NCBI GenBank assembly: GCA_013140715.1
Contig: JABFSG010000016.1
Location: 1 to 64,000, forward strand
DNA: 64,000 nucleotides
Direction of reading: 5' to 3'
Source: Nitrospiraceae bacterium
GTDB taxonomy: Bacteria > Nitrospirota > Nitrospiria > Nitrospirales > Nitrospiraceae
Position 1 is the stretch's first letter. Each line of letters starts with the position of its first letter. Of this stretch, positions 37,142 to 45,670 are shown piece by piece. The notes under the pieces are model-generated. The model was not told where the DNA came from and ran no database searches. It worked only from the letters and a program-made list of their open reading frames with translations. The position numbers and the translations under genes are program-made.

Positions 37142-37968
37142 ATCGTCGTGAGCACCGGTTCAAGATAGACGTCAGCGGTGATGCATGTCCCTCGGCCCAC
37201 CTTGGATTGGATACTCAAATGACCGCCGATCTTCCGAACCAGATTATCCATCTGTGCGAGTCCAATGCCCCTTGCCTGCTCATGAGTGATTTTGAAGCCA
37301 CATCCGTTGTCGCAAATGCGCAGTCGTATCCGCGAACCGATATGCCGAAGGACGATCACGACTCGGGTGGCGCGAGCGTGATGGACACAATTACTCAAGG
37401 CTTCTCGGGAAATTGCGACAAGTTCATGCGCCTCTTCGCCGGTCAACACTTCCTCTGCCGCGGGGGAGACCACCACCCGAATCCGTAACCCGCTTACCCG
37501 TTCGCAAGTCTGGGCAAGAGCTTGTAATTCATAGACCAACCTAAAGGGATCCACCCTGTCGGATTCCACCCTCACGATCATGCGTCGGATGTCTTGGATG
37601 AGCTTGTTGAGCTGGTCTGTCGCATGACCTTGAACATTCTGCAGAGCGGATGGCGCCTCTCTGCACGATTCAGGGGATTGCACACGGCTCACCGCGATCG
37701 CATAGAGGGCTTGCAACACTGAATCGTGCAGCTCCCTCCCAATTCGGCTGCGATCGTGCAGTAAGGCGCTTAGCCGCTGCTCTGAGGCCTTGAGGGCTGC
37801 GGCAAGATCGCTTCCGACCTGTTCACGTACCAGGAAAGGAAGAGCCTCCGTTGTATCGTAGGGAATCGCTTGAGCGAAAGCAGCTCGTTGCTGTGCCGGC
37901 TTTCCCGGTGATTGCCGAAACCCGTCGAGAATCTGGAACCCCCGTCGGTCCATCATCGGTTGAACCAT
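37138..37968 (-). CDS. HisKA_3 histidine kinase
   Basis: The 276-residue protein has a HisKA_3 motif (IGRELHDSVLQALYAIAVSR, phosphoacceptor His near 100), a HATPase domain with ISREALSNCVHHARA and CDNGCGFKI, and GIGLAQMDNLVRKIGGHLSI. The N-terminal 85 residues show no recognised sensor. It is the first gene of a kinase, kinase, regulator operon. Two kinases for one regulator is unusual; either they form heterodimers or the second is a modifier. The 176-base space to the divergent luxI carries the lux-box-like palindrome, which may also affect this operon. Confidence 0.88.
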   Translation of the reverse strand: MVQPMMDRRGFQILDGFRQSPGKPAQQRAAFAQAIPYDTTEALPFLVREQVGSDLAAALKASEQRLSALLHDRSRIGRELHDSVLQALYAIAVSRVQSPESCREAPSALQNVQGHATDQLNKLIQDIRRMIVRVESDRVDPFRLVYELQALAQTCERVSGLRIRVVVSPAAEEVLTGEEAHELVAISREALSNCVHHARATRVVIVLRHIGSRIRLRICDNGCGFKITHEQARGIGLAQMDNLVRKIGGHLSIQSKVGRGTCITADVYLEPVLTTI

Positions 37969-38062
37969 CCTTTCTAAGTCTGCGCACGAAACGTCAACGG
38001 AGTTTTTTGTCTGTAGGAGATCCTAAGTTTTGAGGAGCTCTACTAGTACGCGACTGCCGTCC

Positions 38063-38098
38063 ATTCCGTCACCTGGCGGTTCCGCCAGGTGACGGAAT
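38063..38098. promoter_or_regulatory. Lux-box-like 36-bp palindrome
   Basis: Two perfect 17-base arms (38063-38079 and 38082-38098) are separated by TT. Its central 20 bases, ACCTGGCGGTTCCGCCAGGT (38071-38090), have the ACCTG...CAGGT ends of the Vibrio lux box. It lies 70 bases before the luxI ATG and 95 bases from the divergent kinase start. A LuxR-type dimer probably binds here. A terminator is unlikely, since no gene converges on this spot and no T run follows. Confidence 0.75.
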
Positions 38099-38168
38099 AC
38101 GTAGATTGTGAAAAACAATGCACGGAAAACGGTAGGGCCTGGATGTGCTTAACGAAAGGGGACAACGG

Positions 38169-38882
38169 ATGCGGGTAATGAACGATGTCGAGTTCAGCGA
38201 AAACGGCTTTGTCGTAAAGACCTTACATGGGGAACAACTTGCCCAATCCTATCGACTTCGACACAAAGTGTTCGCCGAGTCATTGAAGTGGGTTCCCGAA
38301 ACGGAAGACAGGCAGGAGGTAGACCTCTACGATTTATGGGGAACAACCGTTGGCCTGGTCAGGGATGATGGAGCAGTGGTTGGGGTGGCTCGACTCCTTC
38401 CCTCTTCCGGGCAATTCATGCTCGAAAAGGAGTTCGGCGCCCTGCTCCCAAATGGCTACCAAGTCAGAAAAAATTCAGATACCGCCGAGATCACCAGGCT
38501 TGCGGTCGATCCTGAAATCCGCGACAAAGGACTCTCGTCCAAGATGATGCTGGCCCTGCTGAAAGGCGTCTATCAATGGGCCGTTGCGAACGACATTCGG
38601 TACTACTATCTTGAGGTCGAACACCGATTCTTCCGAACGCTTCGAGCGCTAGGGTTCCCTTGTGAGATGATAGGCGAGCCGGTGATGCTTCCGCCCGCGG
38701 GAGCCAGTTCCGTGGCAGCGCTGTATGACATGGTTCGATTTGACGAAGAGAACGCGATCAAAAAACCACAGTTACTGAACTGGATGTCCTCAATTGAGAC
38801 GCTACAGGGTGAGATGATTGTGGGTCGGACTTCTGCCTATTCAAACCGTGAAATCTTGGTGCCAGAGGCTGCAGCAGCGTGA
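38169..38882 (+). CDS. LuxI-family acyl-homoserine lactone synthase
   Basis: The protein makes AHL signals from acyl-ACP and SAM. The 237-residue product shows the family residues: RLRHKVFAESLKWVPETEDR (conserved Arg, Phe, Trp), DLYDLWGTTVGLVRDDGAVV (conserved Asp), then GVARLLPS (conserved Arg) and AEITRLAVDPEIRDKG (conserved Glu, Arg). The C-terminal acyl-binding half is present. I chose the ATG at 38169, with AAAGGGG seven bases before; a GTG at 38145 is also in frame. It is convergent with luxR. The lux box upstream indicates positive autoregulation. The acyl chain length cannot be read from sequence. Confidence 0.92.
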   Translation: MRVMNDVEFSENGFVVKTLHGEQLAQSYRLRHKVFAESLKWVPETEDRQEVDLYDLWGTTVGLVRDDGAVVGVARLLPSSGQFMLEKEFGALLPNGYQVRKNSDTAEITRLAVDPEIRDKGLSSKMMLALLKGVYQWAVANDIRYYYLEVEHRFFRTLRALGFPCEMIGEPVMLPPAGASSVAALYDMVRFDEENAIKKPQLLNWMSSIETLQGEMIVGRTSAYSNREILVPEAAAA

Positions 38883-38906
38883 TGAACCGTCGACGGTGAT
38901 CGATAC

Positions 38907-38935
38907 TGCCGAATGTGATCACACGACATTCGGCA
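38907..38935. terminator. Hairpin between luxI and luxR
   Basis: TGCCGAATGT (38907-38916) pairs perfectly with ACATTCGGCA (38926-38935) across nine bases. It lies between the convergent luxI and luxR stops and overlaps the last codons of luxR, so it probably ends both transcripts. There is no clear T run. Confidence 0.5.
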
Positions 38936-39719
38936 GGCCATGCTCAAGAGCGGTCGCAACAGCATGGGATCGCGAGGTGACGTCCAGCTTCGAAAAGATG
39001 CTCTCAACATGGAACCGTATGGTCCGTTCGGTCACACCCATGATTTTGGCGATCTCCCAGTTCGTCTTGCCGTTTTTCACCCAGTTGAGGATCGTCATCT
39101 CACGCAGCGTGAGTTCCCTGACGCAGGGAGCCACCGCTTGCGAACTCTTTGGAGCGGTCCGTAAGAGCGCAAGATGGATGTGATAGCCGAAGTATTCGAC
39201 CAGCGGTATATAACGTTTTGCATCCACTCGTCCTGCAGAGGCGAATGAACAAAAGGTTGCGACCCCGCATGCGGAGTCCGATGTTCCCGTTGTGATCCCA
39301 TCCCCTAGACCGAACTCCTTCGCCGCTTCCATAAATTCGCTCTGTTTGTCCGAGCTCCCGGCCTTGTACGTGGATTCCCAATGTTGAGTCCCTGGTCTCT
39401 GTAAGGCAGTCTGCAAGACCGGGTCGACGTCAAAATACCCCCTCTGCCAGTAGAGGCGGATCCACTCCTCGGGATAGCTGACATTGAGCACGTTGGTAAA
39501 GCCCTCAAATCCTCCGGTGCGGCTGAGTTTTGCAAGCCCGCCGATCGTCCTGGTAAAAGAAAACAGCGCTTCAAACCGAGCCAGCACGTCTTTGACATCT
39601 TCGACGTTTTCCGATTGCGCCGCATAGTGAAGGATCTCGATAAAACTTTCACACTCCGCTTTGGTGAGCTGGGTAAAGAGAGCTTTGGGAAAGGGGCGTT
39701 TCATTTTGACCTGTGCCAT
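38919..39719 (-). CDS. LuxR-family AHL-responsive regulator
   Basis: The 266-residue protein has an N-terminal autoinducer-binding domain with the usual aromatic and acidic residues (YPEEWIRLYWQRGYFDVDPV, QHWESTYKAG, EFGLGDGITTG) and a C-terminal LuxR-type helix-turn-helix (LTLREMTILNWVKNGKTNWE, recognition helix TERTIRFHVESIFSKL). It binds AHL and then the lux box. It is convergent with luxI 36 bases away. GGAGGGCAATCT precedes its ATG. The N-terminus is longer than in Vibrio LuxR by about 25 residues. Confidence 0.92.
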   Translation of the reverse strand: MAQVKMKRPFPKALFTQLTKAECESFIEILHYAAQSENVEDVKDVLARFEALFSFTRTIGGLAKLSRTGGFEGFTNVLNVSYPEEWIRLYWQRGYFDVDPVLQTALQRPGTQHWESTYKAGSSDKQSEFMEAAKEFGLGDGITTGTSDSACGVATFCSFASAGRVDAKRYIPLVEYFGYHIHLALLRTAPKSSQAVAPCVRELTLREMTILNWVKNGKTNWEIAKIMGVTERTIRFHVESIFSKLDVTSRSHAVATALEHGLPNVV

Positions 39720-39914
39720 AGATTGCCCTCCTTATAGTATTGGAATGTACGAAATCTACCATAGAACGAAGGGGGGTTGCGATAAGCATTTTAGCCCTAG
39801 CGAGTTCTGGTCGATTCAGCTATATAGGTCGGGAACATCGAGAAGTTCCGCTGCCGTGAGGAATGCATAATCTTTGAACTGTCAGAAAATGATGACATCA
39901 TGTAGGAATCAGGC

Positions 39915-41279
39915 ATGAGAGGCCAGCAATGGCTCTTGGCTCTGGTGCTGTTTTTTATCCTGTGCCCGCAGCTTGGACATGCGCAGGGGGTTCGGTTCCA
40001 GCCACAGGGAGCAACGGCGGCCGGGCAGGGCAATGCTTTTGCGGCGCAGGCCGATGATGCCTCCGCCATTCATTACAACCCTGCCGGGATGACCCAACTT
40101 TCCGGCATTCACATGCAACTCAATACATTCTTGGTCGGAGGATCCGTCAAGTTTACGAATCCAGCCGGCGTCAACACCCAAGGGGATTTCGGCGGTAGTA
40201 TCGCCTGGCCTCCCCCAACTCAATCGTACTTTACGGCCAATCTTCGAGACCTAGGATTCCGCCATGTGGGCAACACCGTCATTGGTCTGGGGCTCACGAC
40301 CCCGTATGCGCTGCAGACACATTATCCTCTCAATGGCCCATTTCAAACGGCTGTCACATCGGCCGCCCTCCCTCTTTTGGACATTAAACCTACTGTGGCG
40401 TATCAAATAAACGATCAACTTTCCATCGGTGTGGGAGCGGATATTTATACGTTCGCCAGTTTCATCGGGGAAGGCCACCTCGAACAAAAATTCAACTGGC
40501 CTGGGGGCGGAAGCATTCTCGCCGGCACGCCGGTCGAAGTCAACGGTAGCGGAACGGCGCTGGGCTTTAATCTGAGTCTTCTATACACTCCGTTCCGGAA
40601 CCAAGATGGGAAGCCGCTTGTCAATGTCGGCCTGCAATATAGAAGTCAGGCCAGGACGGAGTTAACAGGGCAATTTCTGGTGAACGGAGCCCTGGAGGCT
40701 GATACCAGAATTCCCGTCACACTTCCGCAAATATATACGCTTGCTGTCGCTCTCTGGCCGGTGCGGGACCGCGACCACGAATGGAAGATCGAGTTCGATG
40801 TCGACTATGTCGGGTGGAAATCATTCCGATCCCTCGATGTTCATCTATCGACAGGCGGCACGCTCCCTCAACCACAAAACTGGCGCAACAGCCCTGTCTT
40901 CATGCTCGGGACGGAATACAAATGGTTGCATCTGGACGTGCTGCCCAATTGGGAAGCTGCCCTGCGCGGTGGCTATACTTACACGGAAAATCCAGGCCCA
41001 GACAGTACGTTTACTCCTGCCGCAGCCACGTTGAGTAGTCATGGTATGACTCTTGGGACTGGCCTCCTGTGTCGACCAGGTGGTCATTTTCTTGGACTCA
41101 TTCCCTGTGGAGGGGCCGAGGGCCAATGGTACTTCCCTAAGGCCATTGGAACCTCGGTTGCGTATCTCTCGTATATCCATGAAGCTCGGTCTGTCATGGG
41201 TAATAACAATCCCACCGTCGACGGGACCTATCGACTGTGGTCCCACATGGGGACCTTCAACCTCAATCTGATCTTCTAA
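39915..41279 (+). CDS. FadL/OmpP1-type outer-membrane channel
   Basis: The 454-residue protein has a signal peptide (MRGQQWLLALVLFFILCPQL, cleavage after GHA), then the FadL start GVRFQPQGATAAGQGNAFAA with ADDASAIHYNPAGM. FadL proteins are beta-barrels that take up long-chain fatty acids or other hydrophobic compounds by lateral diffusion. Near residues 385-396 a CRPGGHFLGLIPC segment may carry a disulfide. It converges with the CapA gene and overlaps it by four bases. A damaged second copy lies 1.5 kb downstream. Confidence 0.9.
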   Translation: MRGQQWLLALVLFFILCPQLGHAQGVRFQPQGATAAGQGNAFAAQADDASAIHYNPAGMTQLSGIHMQLNTFLVGGSVKFTNPAGVNTQGDFGGSIAWPPPTQSYFTANLRDLGFRHVGNTVIGLGLTTPYALQTHYPLNGPFQTAVTSAALPLLDIKPTVAYQINDQLSIGVGADIYTFASFIGEGHLEQKFNWPGGGSILAGTPVEVNGSGTALGFNLSLLYTPFRNQDGKPLVNVGLQYRSQARTELTGQFLVNGALEADTRIPVTLPQIYTLAVALWPVRDRDHEWKIEFDVDYVGWKSFRSLDVHLSTGGTLPQPQNWRNSPVFMLGTEYKWLHLDVLPNWEAALRGGYTYTENPGPDSTFTPAAATLSSHGMTLGTGLLCRPGGHFLGLIPCGGAEGQWYFPKAIGTSVAYLSYIHEARSVMGNNNPTVDGTYRLWSHMGTFNLNLIF

Positions 41280-42619
41280 TCCAGCGAGTGCATTCCCGTC
41301 ATCTTGCCGCCAAGCGCCAGCTCGGCATAGCGCCGGATCTCGGCAACGTATTGCGTCTTCTCGTGGTTGTCCTGCGTCCCCATGCAGCGATCCAGCTTCT
41401 CAATCCTGGTCAGGGTCCGGTCGCCGTCCCGTACTTGGGCACGAAAGACCGGCGTGACCGATGCGCTTTGGATCAAGGTCGTCGGCTTGCCGCGATACGT
41501 TCCCTTGGCGAACGACAGGTTCAGAATGGCGCTCAACACGAGGTGCGGTGCAGTATACGACCAGAGCAGGCTTCCGAGCGAGTACGCAATGACCGCAACC
41601 CGGTCCGGGTCACGCTGTGTTCGGTAATATTCCACCGGCTGGATGACATGGGGATGATGGGCAATCAGCGCATCGACCCCCCATTCGATCAAGGTATGCG
41701 CGATGTCGATCTGTCGTGCGCGCGGAAAGAATTCGAATTCATAGCCCCAATGCAAGGACGCGATGATCACGTCACATTGTTGTTCCCGGCAATGATCGAT
41801 CTGCCGTTTCAGCAGTGACAGATCGGAGGGGCCCCGCTTCGGGAGCAGTTTCGCAACATGGATCAGGTACGCCTGGTCCGGCGCCGGATTCCTGCCGTTC
41901 AGCCCGAATGCTGCGGAAATGAATCCGACCTTGATCCCGTTCCGTTCCAGGATCCTCCCCTTGCCATATTGTGATGGTTCCCGATTCGTGCCGATGTCGA
42001 CAATGCCGTCCCGCGCGAACTGATCAAGCGTCGTGTGCACACCCTCTGCCCCCATGTCGAACATGTGATTGGAGGCCGTGTGGATGACCGTCAGGCACTT
42101 GCCGTTGTGACCTTTCATGACGTCGAACTGCTCCCGAGAACAACACTCGATCGGGCTTTCCTTCTCGCTGATCACCTCTGCTTTCCGTTCCTGGTCGGTA
42201 AGCGGAGCTTCGAGGCTCGCGTAGGAAATTGTTCGGTCGAAGATCAGGTCGGCGACATGCTCGTACAACACATCTTTGGACTGTTCAAGCCCGCCGCTCG
42301 GTATCAAATCCCCCACCGCGGCGAGACTGATGGAGCGTTCCGTTTCGAAGTCTTCTGGCAGTTGGATCATGTTGTCGGCGCCACACAGGGCGCCGACGGC
42401 GGTGCCGCGCTCCGGACGAATGGTCGGGTGTGCGCACTTGTAGACCCAGTATATCTTGTCCAGCAACGTCATTTCCTCGAATGCGGTTGCGGCTTTCGTG
42501 AACGGCCGATCCCAATATTTACAAATCTCCGCCGACTTGCACACGGCCCGCAAGAAGAATCGAAGCGCCCCGGAAGTTTGAACCGCATCTGCGGGTGTCG
42601 CTGCTAAATCTTGAGACAT
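41276..42619 (-). CDS. CapA-family (PGA_cap) metallophosphatase-like protein
   Basis: The 447-residue protein has the CapA fold signatures: AAVGDLIPSGG (near 107), SLEAPLTDQ, HTASNHMFDMGAEGV (near 185), SLHWGYEFEF (near 290) and HHPHVIQPVEYY. CapA proteins are metallophosphatase-like enzymes first linked to poly-gamma-glutamate capsule. The role here is unknown. The first 100 residues (EICKYWDRPFTKAATAFEEM and onward) are not part of the usual domain, and no signal peptide is seen, so it may act in the cytoplasm, in contrast to the classic membrane-anchored CapA. Confidence 0.85.
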   Translation of the reverse strand: MSQDLAATPADAVQTSGALRFFLRAVCKSAEICKYWDRPFTKAATAFEEMTLLDKIYWVYKCAHPTIRPERGTAVGALCGADNMIQLPEDFETERSISLAAVGDLIPSGGLEQSKDVLYEHVADLIFDRTISYASLEAPLTDQERKAEVISEKESPIECCSREQFDVMKGHNGKCLTVIHTASNHMFDMGAEGVHTTLDQFARDGIVDIGTNREPSQYGKGRILERNGIKVGFISAAFGLNGRNPAPDQAYLIHVAKLLPKRGPSDLSLLKRQIDHCREQQCDVIIASLHWGYEFEFFPRARQIDIAHTLIEWGVDALIAHHPHVIQPVEYYRTQRDPDRVAVIAYSLGSLLWSYTAPHLVLSAILNLSFAKGTYRGKPTTLIQSASVTPVFRAQVRDGDRTLTRIEKLDRCMGTQDNHEKTQYVAEIRRYAELALGGKMTGMHSLD

Positions 42620-42782
42620 GCGTGTCCTTCAGCGGCAACCGGTCGGACAATACGGAAAAGATTCATTGGTCTTGCCAGTCAGAATATCGTCACGATTAAG
42701 AATACACAGGGGAGCGACCACTTCTAACTGAAGGTACAGTGAGCTGTCAATTATGGACGTAACGAGGTGTCGACTTGGTTCA

Positions 42783-43307
42783 ATGAAGCGAAGCGGAATC
42801 GAGGGGCTGGGATGGAAACTTGAACTCGACGTGGAATATGTCGGATAGAAATCGAATCGCAACCTTGACGTTCATCTCTCGTCCAGTGGAACTATCCCAC
42901 AACCGTAATAATGGAAGACCGTCACGGTCGTAGCCGTCGGCACCGAATACAAATGGCTCAACTCCTCGTGGTTGCCTTATTGGGATGTGGCAGTCCGATC
43001 TGGGCACACCAGGACCGAGAATCCCGTTCCCGATATCACGTTCAACCCGGCGACGATTTCTTTATCTGCCAACACGCTGTCCATCAGGGCTGGCTTCCTA
43101 TGCAAAGGCCCGGCTAGGTTTCTAGGCCTGGTGCCTTGCGGAGGAGCCTCCGCCCTGTGGCCGAAGGCAATTGGGATCAATGCAGCGTTTCAGGAATGGT
43201 TCTATGAGTCACGCACGGTCACCGGCAACCTCATCAATCCAAACGTCAACGGGAACTACCATGCCCATATCCATCTGGGAACCTTCAGCTTCAGATTCAT
43301 GTTTTGA
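42783..43307 (+). pseudogene. Decayed FadL-type porin, C-terminal half
   Basis: In one unbroken frame the sequence gives the last third of a FadL protein, closely parallel to the gene at 39915: GWKLELDVEYVG, stop, KSNRNLDVHLSSSGTIPQP, two stops, then VGTEYKWL, FLGLVPCGGASALWPKAIG and an HIHLGTFSFRFMF end. Stops are TAG 42846, TAA 42906 and TAA 42909; there are no frameshifts. The N-terminal two thirds and the signal peptide are missing. It looks like a duplicated copy of the intact neighbour or a close paralogue, cut by the CapA gene's insertion or by deletion. Confidence 0.85.
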
Positions 43308-43329
43308 GGTGAGACACGGGCCGGCACAT

Positions 43330-45156
43330 TCAACTCTGAGAGGAAGTAGGTTTTGCAAGCGCTTCTCGTATCTCTGAGACGGCCTTGCTATCGAGACCGG
43401 CTGCCGTCAATTCGTCGTCCGTGGCGGCAGCGATGTTTGCCACGCTGCCATATCGTTTGAGCAGGCTGGCCCGCTTGATTTCGCCGATACCGATCACCTG
43501 ATCCAATCGCGAGGCCATCAGGGCCTTGCCGCGCAGCTTGCGGTGGAAGGTGATCGCAAATCGATGGGCTTCGTCGCGGATGCGCTGCACGAGATGGGTG
43601 GCGGGAGAATTCGATCGAAGCACAATGGGGTTCTTTCGTCCTGGCAGGAAGATCCGCTCGTCCTTCTCGCCGCGCGCCTTGGCCAATCCGATAATCGGCA
43701 GATCCCGATGACCGACCTGCTTCAGACCTTCCATGGCCGCAGCGAGTTGGCCTAATCCCCCATCGATCAGGATAAGGTCCGGACGTGCCAGCTCTTCGTT
43801 GTCTCCATAGCGGCGCGTGACGACCTCCTGCATGCTGGCGAAATCGTTGGCCCCGGTCACGGTTTTGATTTTGAACCGGCGATAGTCTGATTTCTTCATC
43901 TGGCCGTCTTCCCAAACGACCATGGACGCGACCGATTGGTTGCCCATGGTATTTGAAATGTCGAATCCTTCGATACGCCGAGGCGCAACGGCTAATCGCA
44001 CGAGCCGTTTCAGCTCTTCAACCGCTTGCCGTCCAACTTCTTCGTCCCGCAGGTGATTGGCGGCAGCGGCTGCCGCATTCTCTTCCGCCAGAAGGAGCAA
44101 TTGGTGCTTCACGCCGCGCTCAGGTGCGACAATACGAACCGTGTTCCCGCGCTTGCCCGAAAGCCACTCTTCGATCACCGTCACGTCGTCGAGGTCGGTG
44201 GGAATGAGCAGTTCTTTGGGCGGCTGACCGTCTTTGTTGTAGAACTGTTCGATCGCGGACCGCACAAGCTCCTCATCGCTTGCGTCGGCTGAATTGGGCC
44301 AAAAGAAGTCTTTGCGTCCGATCAAAAGGCCCCCGCGCACAAAGAGGATCTGAAGATCGACCGCCGTTCCTTGCCGCGCCAGACCGATCACATCCTGATC
44401 GGTCGTCGTCGTTTGGGTGATGCGCTGTTTTTCGAGCGTTCGTTCGATGTTGAAAAGCCGATCGCGCAAGCGCGCCGCTTCTTCGAATTCCTCACGCGCC
44501 GCCACCGTTTCCATTTGCGTGCGCAAGTCGTCCAGCAATTCATGGTCGCGTCCTTCGAGAAACTGGCGAACTTGCGCGACAATGTGCCGGTAATCCTCTT
44601 TCGATTGATTGCCGGTACAGGGGGCCATACACCGTTTGATTTCAAATTCGAGGCAGGCTCGCTCAGCCTTGCCGTCGATCTCGATCGTGCAGGTGGCCAA
44701 GGGAAAAGCCTTCTTGATGACTTTCAACGTCTCCCTCAACGCGCCGGCCGGCGTGTAGGGGCCGTAGTAGAGTGCGCCGTCCTGTTGCACACGCCGGACG
44801 ATGGAGAGACGTGGAAAGTCTTCTTTGATCGGCAGGCGAAGGTAGGGATATTGCTTGTCGTCACGTAGCACGACATTGAAACGGGGGCGATGCTGCTTGA
44901 TCAGATTGCTTTCGAGAATAAGCGCTTCAAGCTCGGAGCGGGTGACGATCGTTTCCAGATCTGCGATGTGGCTGACCAGGACGATGTTTTTCGGAGAGTG
45001 GTCTGTGCCCTTCTGAAAGTAAGACCGCACGCGGTTGGACAGGACTGCGGCTTTCCCAATATAGAGCAATTCCCCCTGTTCGTCCCTGAATAGATAGACA
45101 CCGGGCTGGTCCGGAAGGTGGTCGAGTTTGGATTGAAGGGCAGCAACGAGATTCAT
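43330..45156 (-). CDS. uvrC: UvrC excinuclease subunit
   Basis: The product is 608 residues from the ATG at 45156 (an ATG at 45198 is in frame, but the codons between are translated repeat words). It has the GIY-YIG nuclease domain (PGVYLFRDEQGELLYIGKA), a UvrB-binding UVR segment (EEFEEAARLRDRLFNIERTL), the C-terminal endonuclease half (RRIEGFDISNTMGNQSVASM, LILIDGGLGQL) and helix-hairpin-helix DNA-binding motifs at the end. UvrC makes both incisions beside a lesion marked by UvrA and UvrB. It is far from uvrA here, as is usual. Confidence 0.96.
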   Translation of the reverse strand: MNLVAALQSKLDHLPDQPGVYLFRDEQGELLYIGKAAVLSNRVRSYFQKGTDHSPKNIVLVSHIADLETIVTRSELEALILESNLIKQHRPRFNVVLRDDKQYPYLRLPIKEDFPRLSIVRRVQQDGALYYGPYTPAGALRETLKVIKKAFPLATCTIEIDGKAERACLEFEIKRCMAPCTGNQSKEDYRHIVAQVRQFLEGRDHELLDDLRTQMETVAAREEFEEAARLRDRLFNIERTLEKQRITQTTTTDQDVIGLARQGTAVDLQILFVRGGLLIGRKDFFWPNSADASDEELVRSAIEQFYNKDGQPPKELLIPTDLDDVTVIEEWLSGKRGNTVRIVAPERGVKHQLLLLAEENAAAAAANHLRDEEVGRQAVEELKRLVRLAVAPRRIEGFDISNTMGNQSVASMVVWEDGQMKKSDYRRFKIKTVTGANDFASMQEVVTRRYGDNEELARPDLILIDGGLGQLAAAMEGLKQVGHRDLPIIGLAKARGEKDERIFLPGRKNPIVLRSNSPATHLVQRIRDEAHRFAITFHRKLRGKALMASRLDQVIGIGEIKRASLLKRYGSVANIAAATDDELTAAGLDSKAVSEIREALAKPTSSQS

Positions 45157-45185
45157 GGTCAATGGCAAATGGTCAATGGAGAATG
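45156..45185. repeat. Degenerate-word repeat arm (left)
   Basis: ATGGTCAATGGCAAATGGTC and AATGGAGAATG words cover the uvrC start region. A complementary-type arm with CCATGAACCATTACCCATC words lies at 45640-45661. The two flank the frameshifted four-helix-bundle gene. Confidence 0.5.
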
Positions 45186-45194
45186 ACCGATAAG

Positions 45195-45655
45195 TCAAGA
45201 AGAGTTCGATTGAGGCTCGACCTTGATCTTTCCTCGTTGGCGGATCTTGCGTTGAATGCTCGCAATGAGATTCGCGAGTTGCACGAGAGCGTTGTCATAT
45301 CCTTCTGCCAATGCCTGTCCTTTCTCGTCCGACAACTGCTTGATCGCCATTGCGTAGCGCACGTGTGTCATCGTTTCCCGTCCTTCACGACGGCATCGAT
45401 ACAAGGCCTGAAGATATTCCGTGCTGTATTGGGAATAGAATCCTTCGGTCATATTCGCACAGACCGACTCAGATGAACGCGCATCTGCCCACGAAGCCAT
45501 TTGAAGTCAACCGCAAAGGCACGCCAGTCTTTCTCAATGCTCAAAGCTAACGCGAAGCAGGCATGTCTTCGACTCGTTCCATTTTCCTCTTTTCCACCTC
45601 TCCTTGGTTCTCTGCATTTCATATTTTCCGCAATCATCCATGAACCATTACCCAT
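45195..45655 (-). pseudogene. Four-helix-bundle (23S rRNA IVS-type) protein, frameshifted
   Basis: The C-terminal frame (45195-45500) has SSESVCANMTEGFYSQYSTE, YLQALYRCRREGRE, the core of the S23/IVP-type four-helix-bundle family (usually RRAAVSIPSNIAEGFGR). The N-terminal part of the family, AFAVDFKWLRGQM, is found only in a different frame (45449-45655) that overlaps it by about 50 bases. One frameshift near 45470-45480 would join them. The family function is unknown; many members sit inside rRNA genes. The gene lies between the two repeat arms, so it may have been inserted into a hairpin element. Confidence 0.6.
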
Positions 45656-45661
45656 CTACCG
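45640..45661. repeat. Degenerate-word repeat arm (right)
   Basis: CCATGAACCATTACCCATC words; complement-type partner of the arm at 45156-45185. Confidence 0.5.
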
Positions 45662-45670
45662 TCGATTCTC

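Noticed and set aside
38063-38098. Intrinsic terminator
   Set aside because: No gene ends at this place, the flanking genes diverge and no T run follows, so an operator is more likely.
45449-45655. Separate 68-residue gene
   Set aside because: Better explained as the N-terminal half of the frameshifted four-helix-bundle gene.
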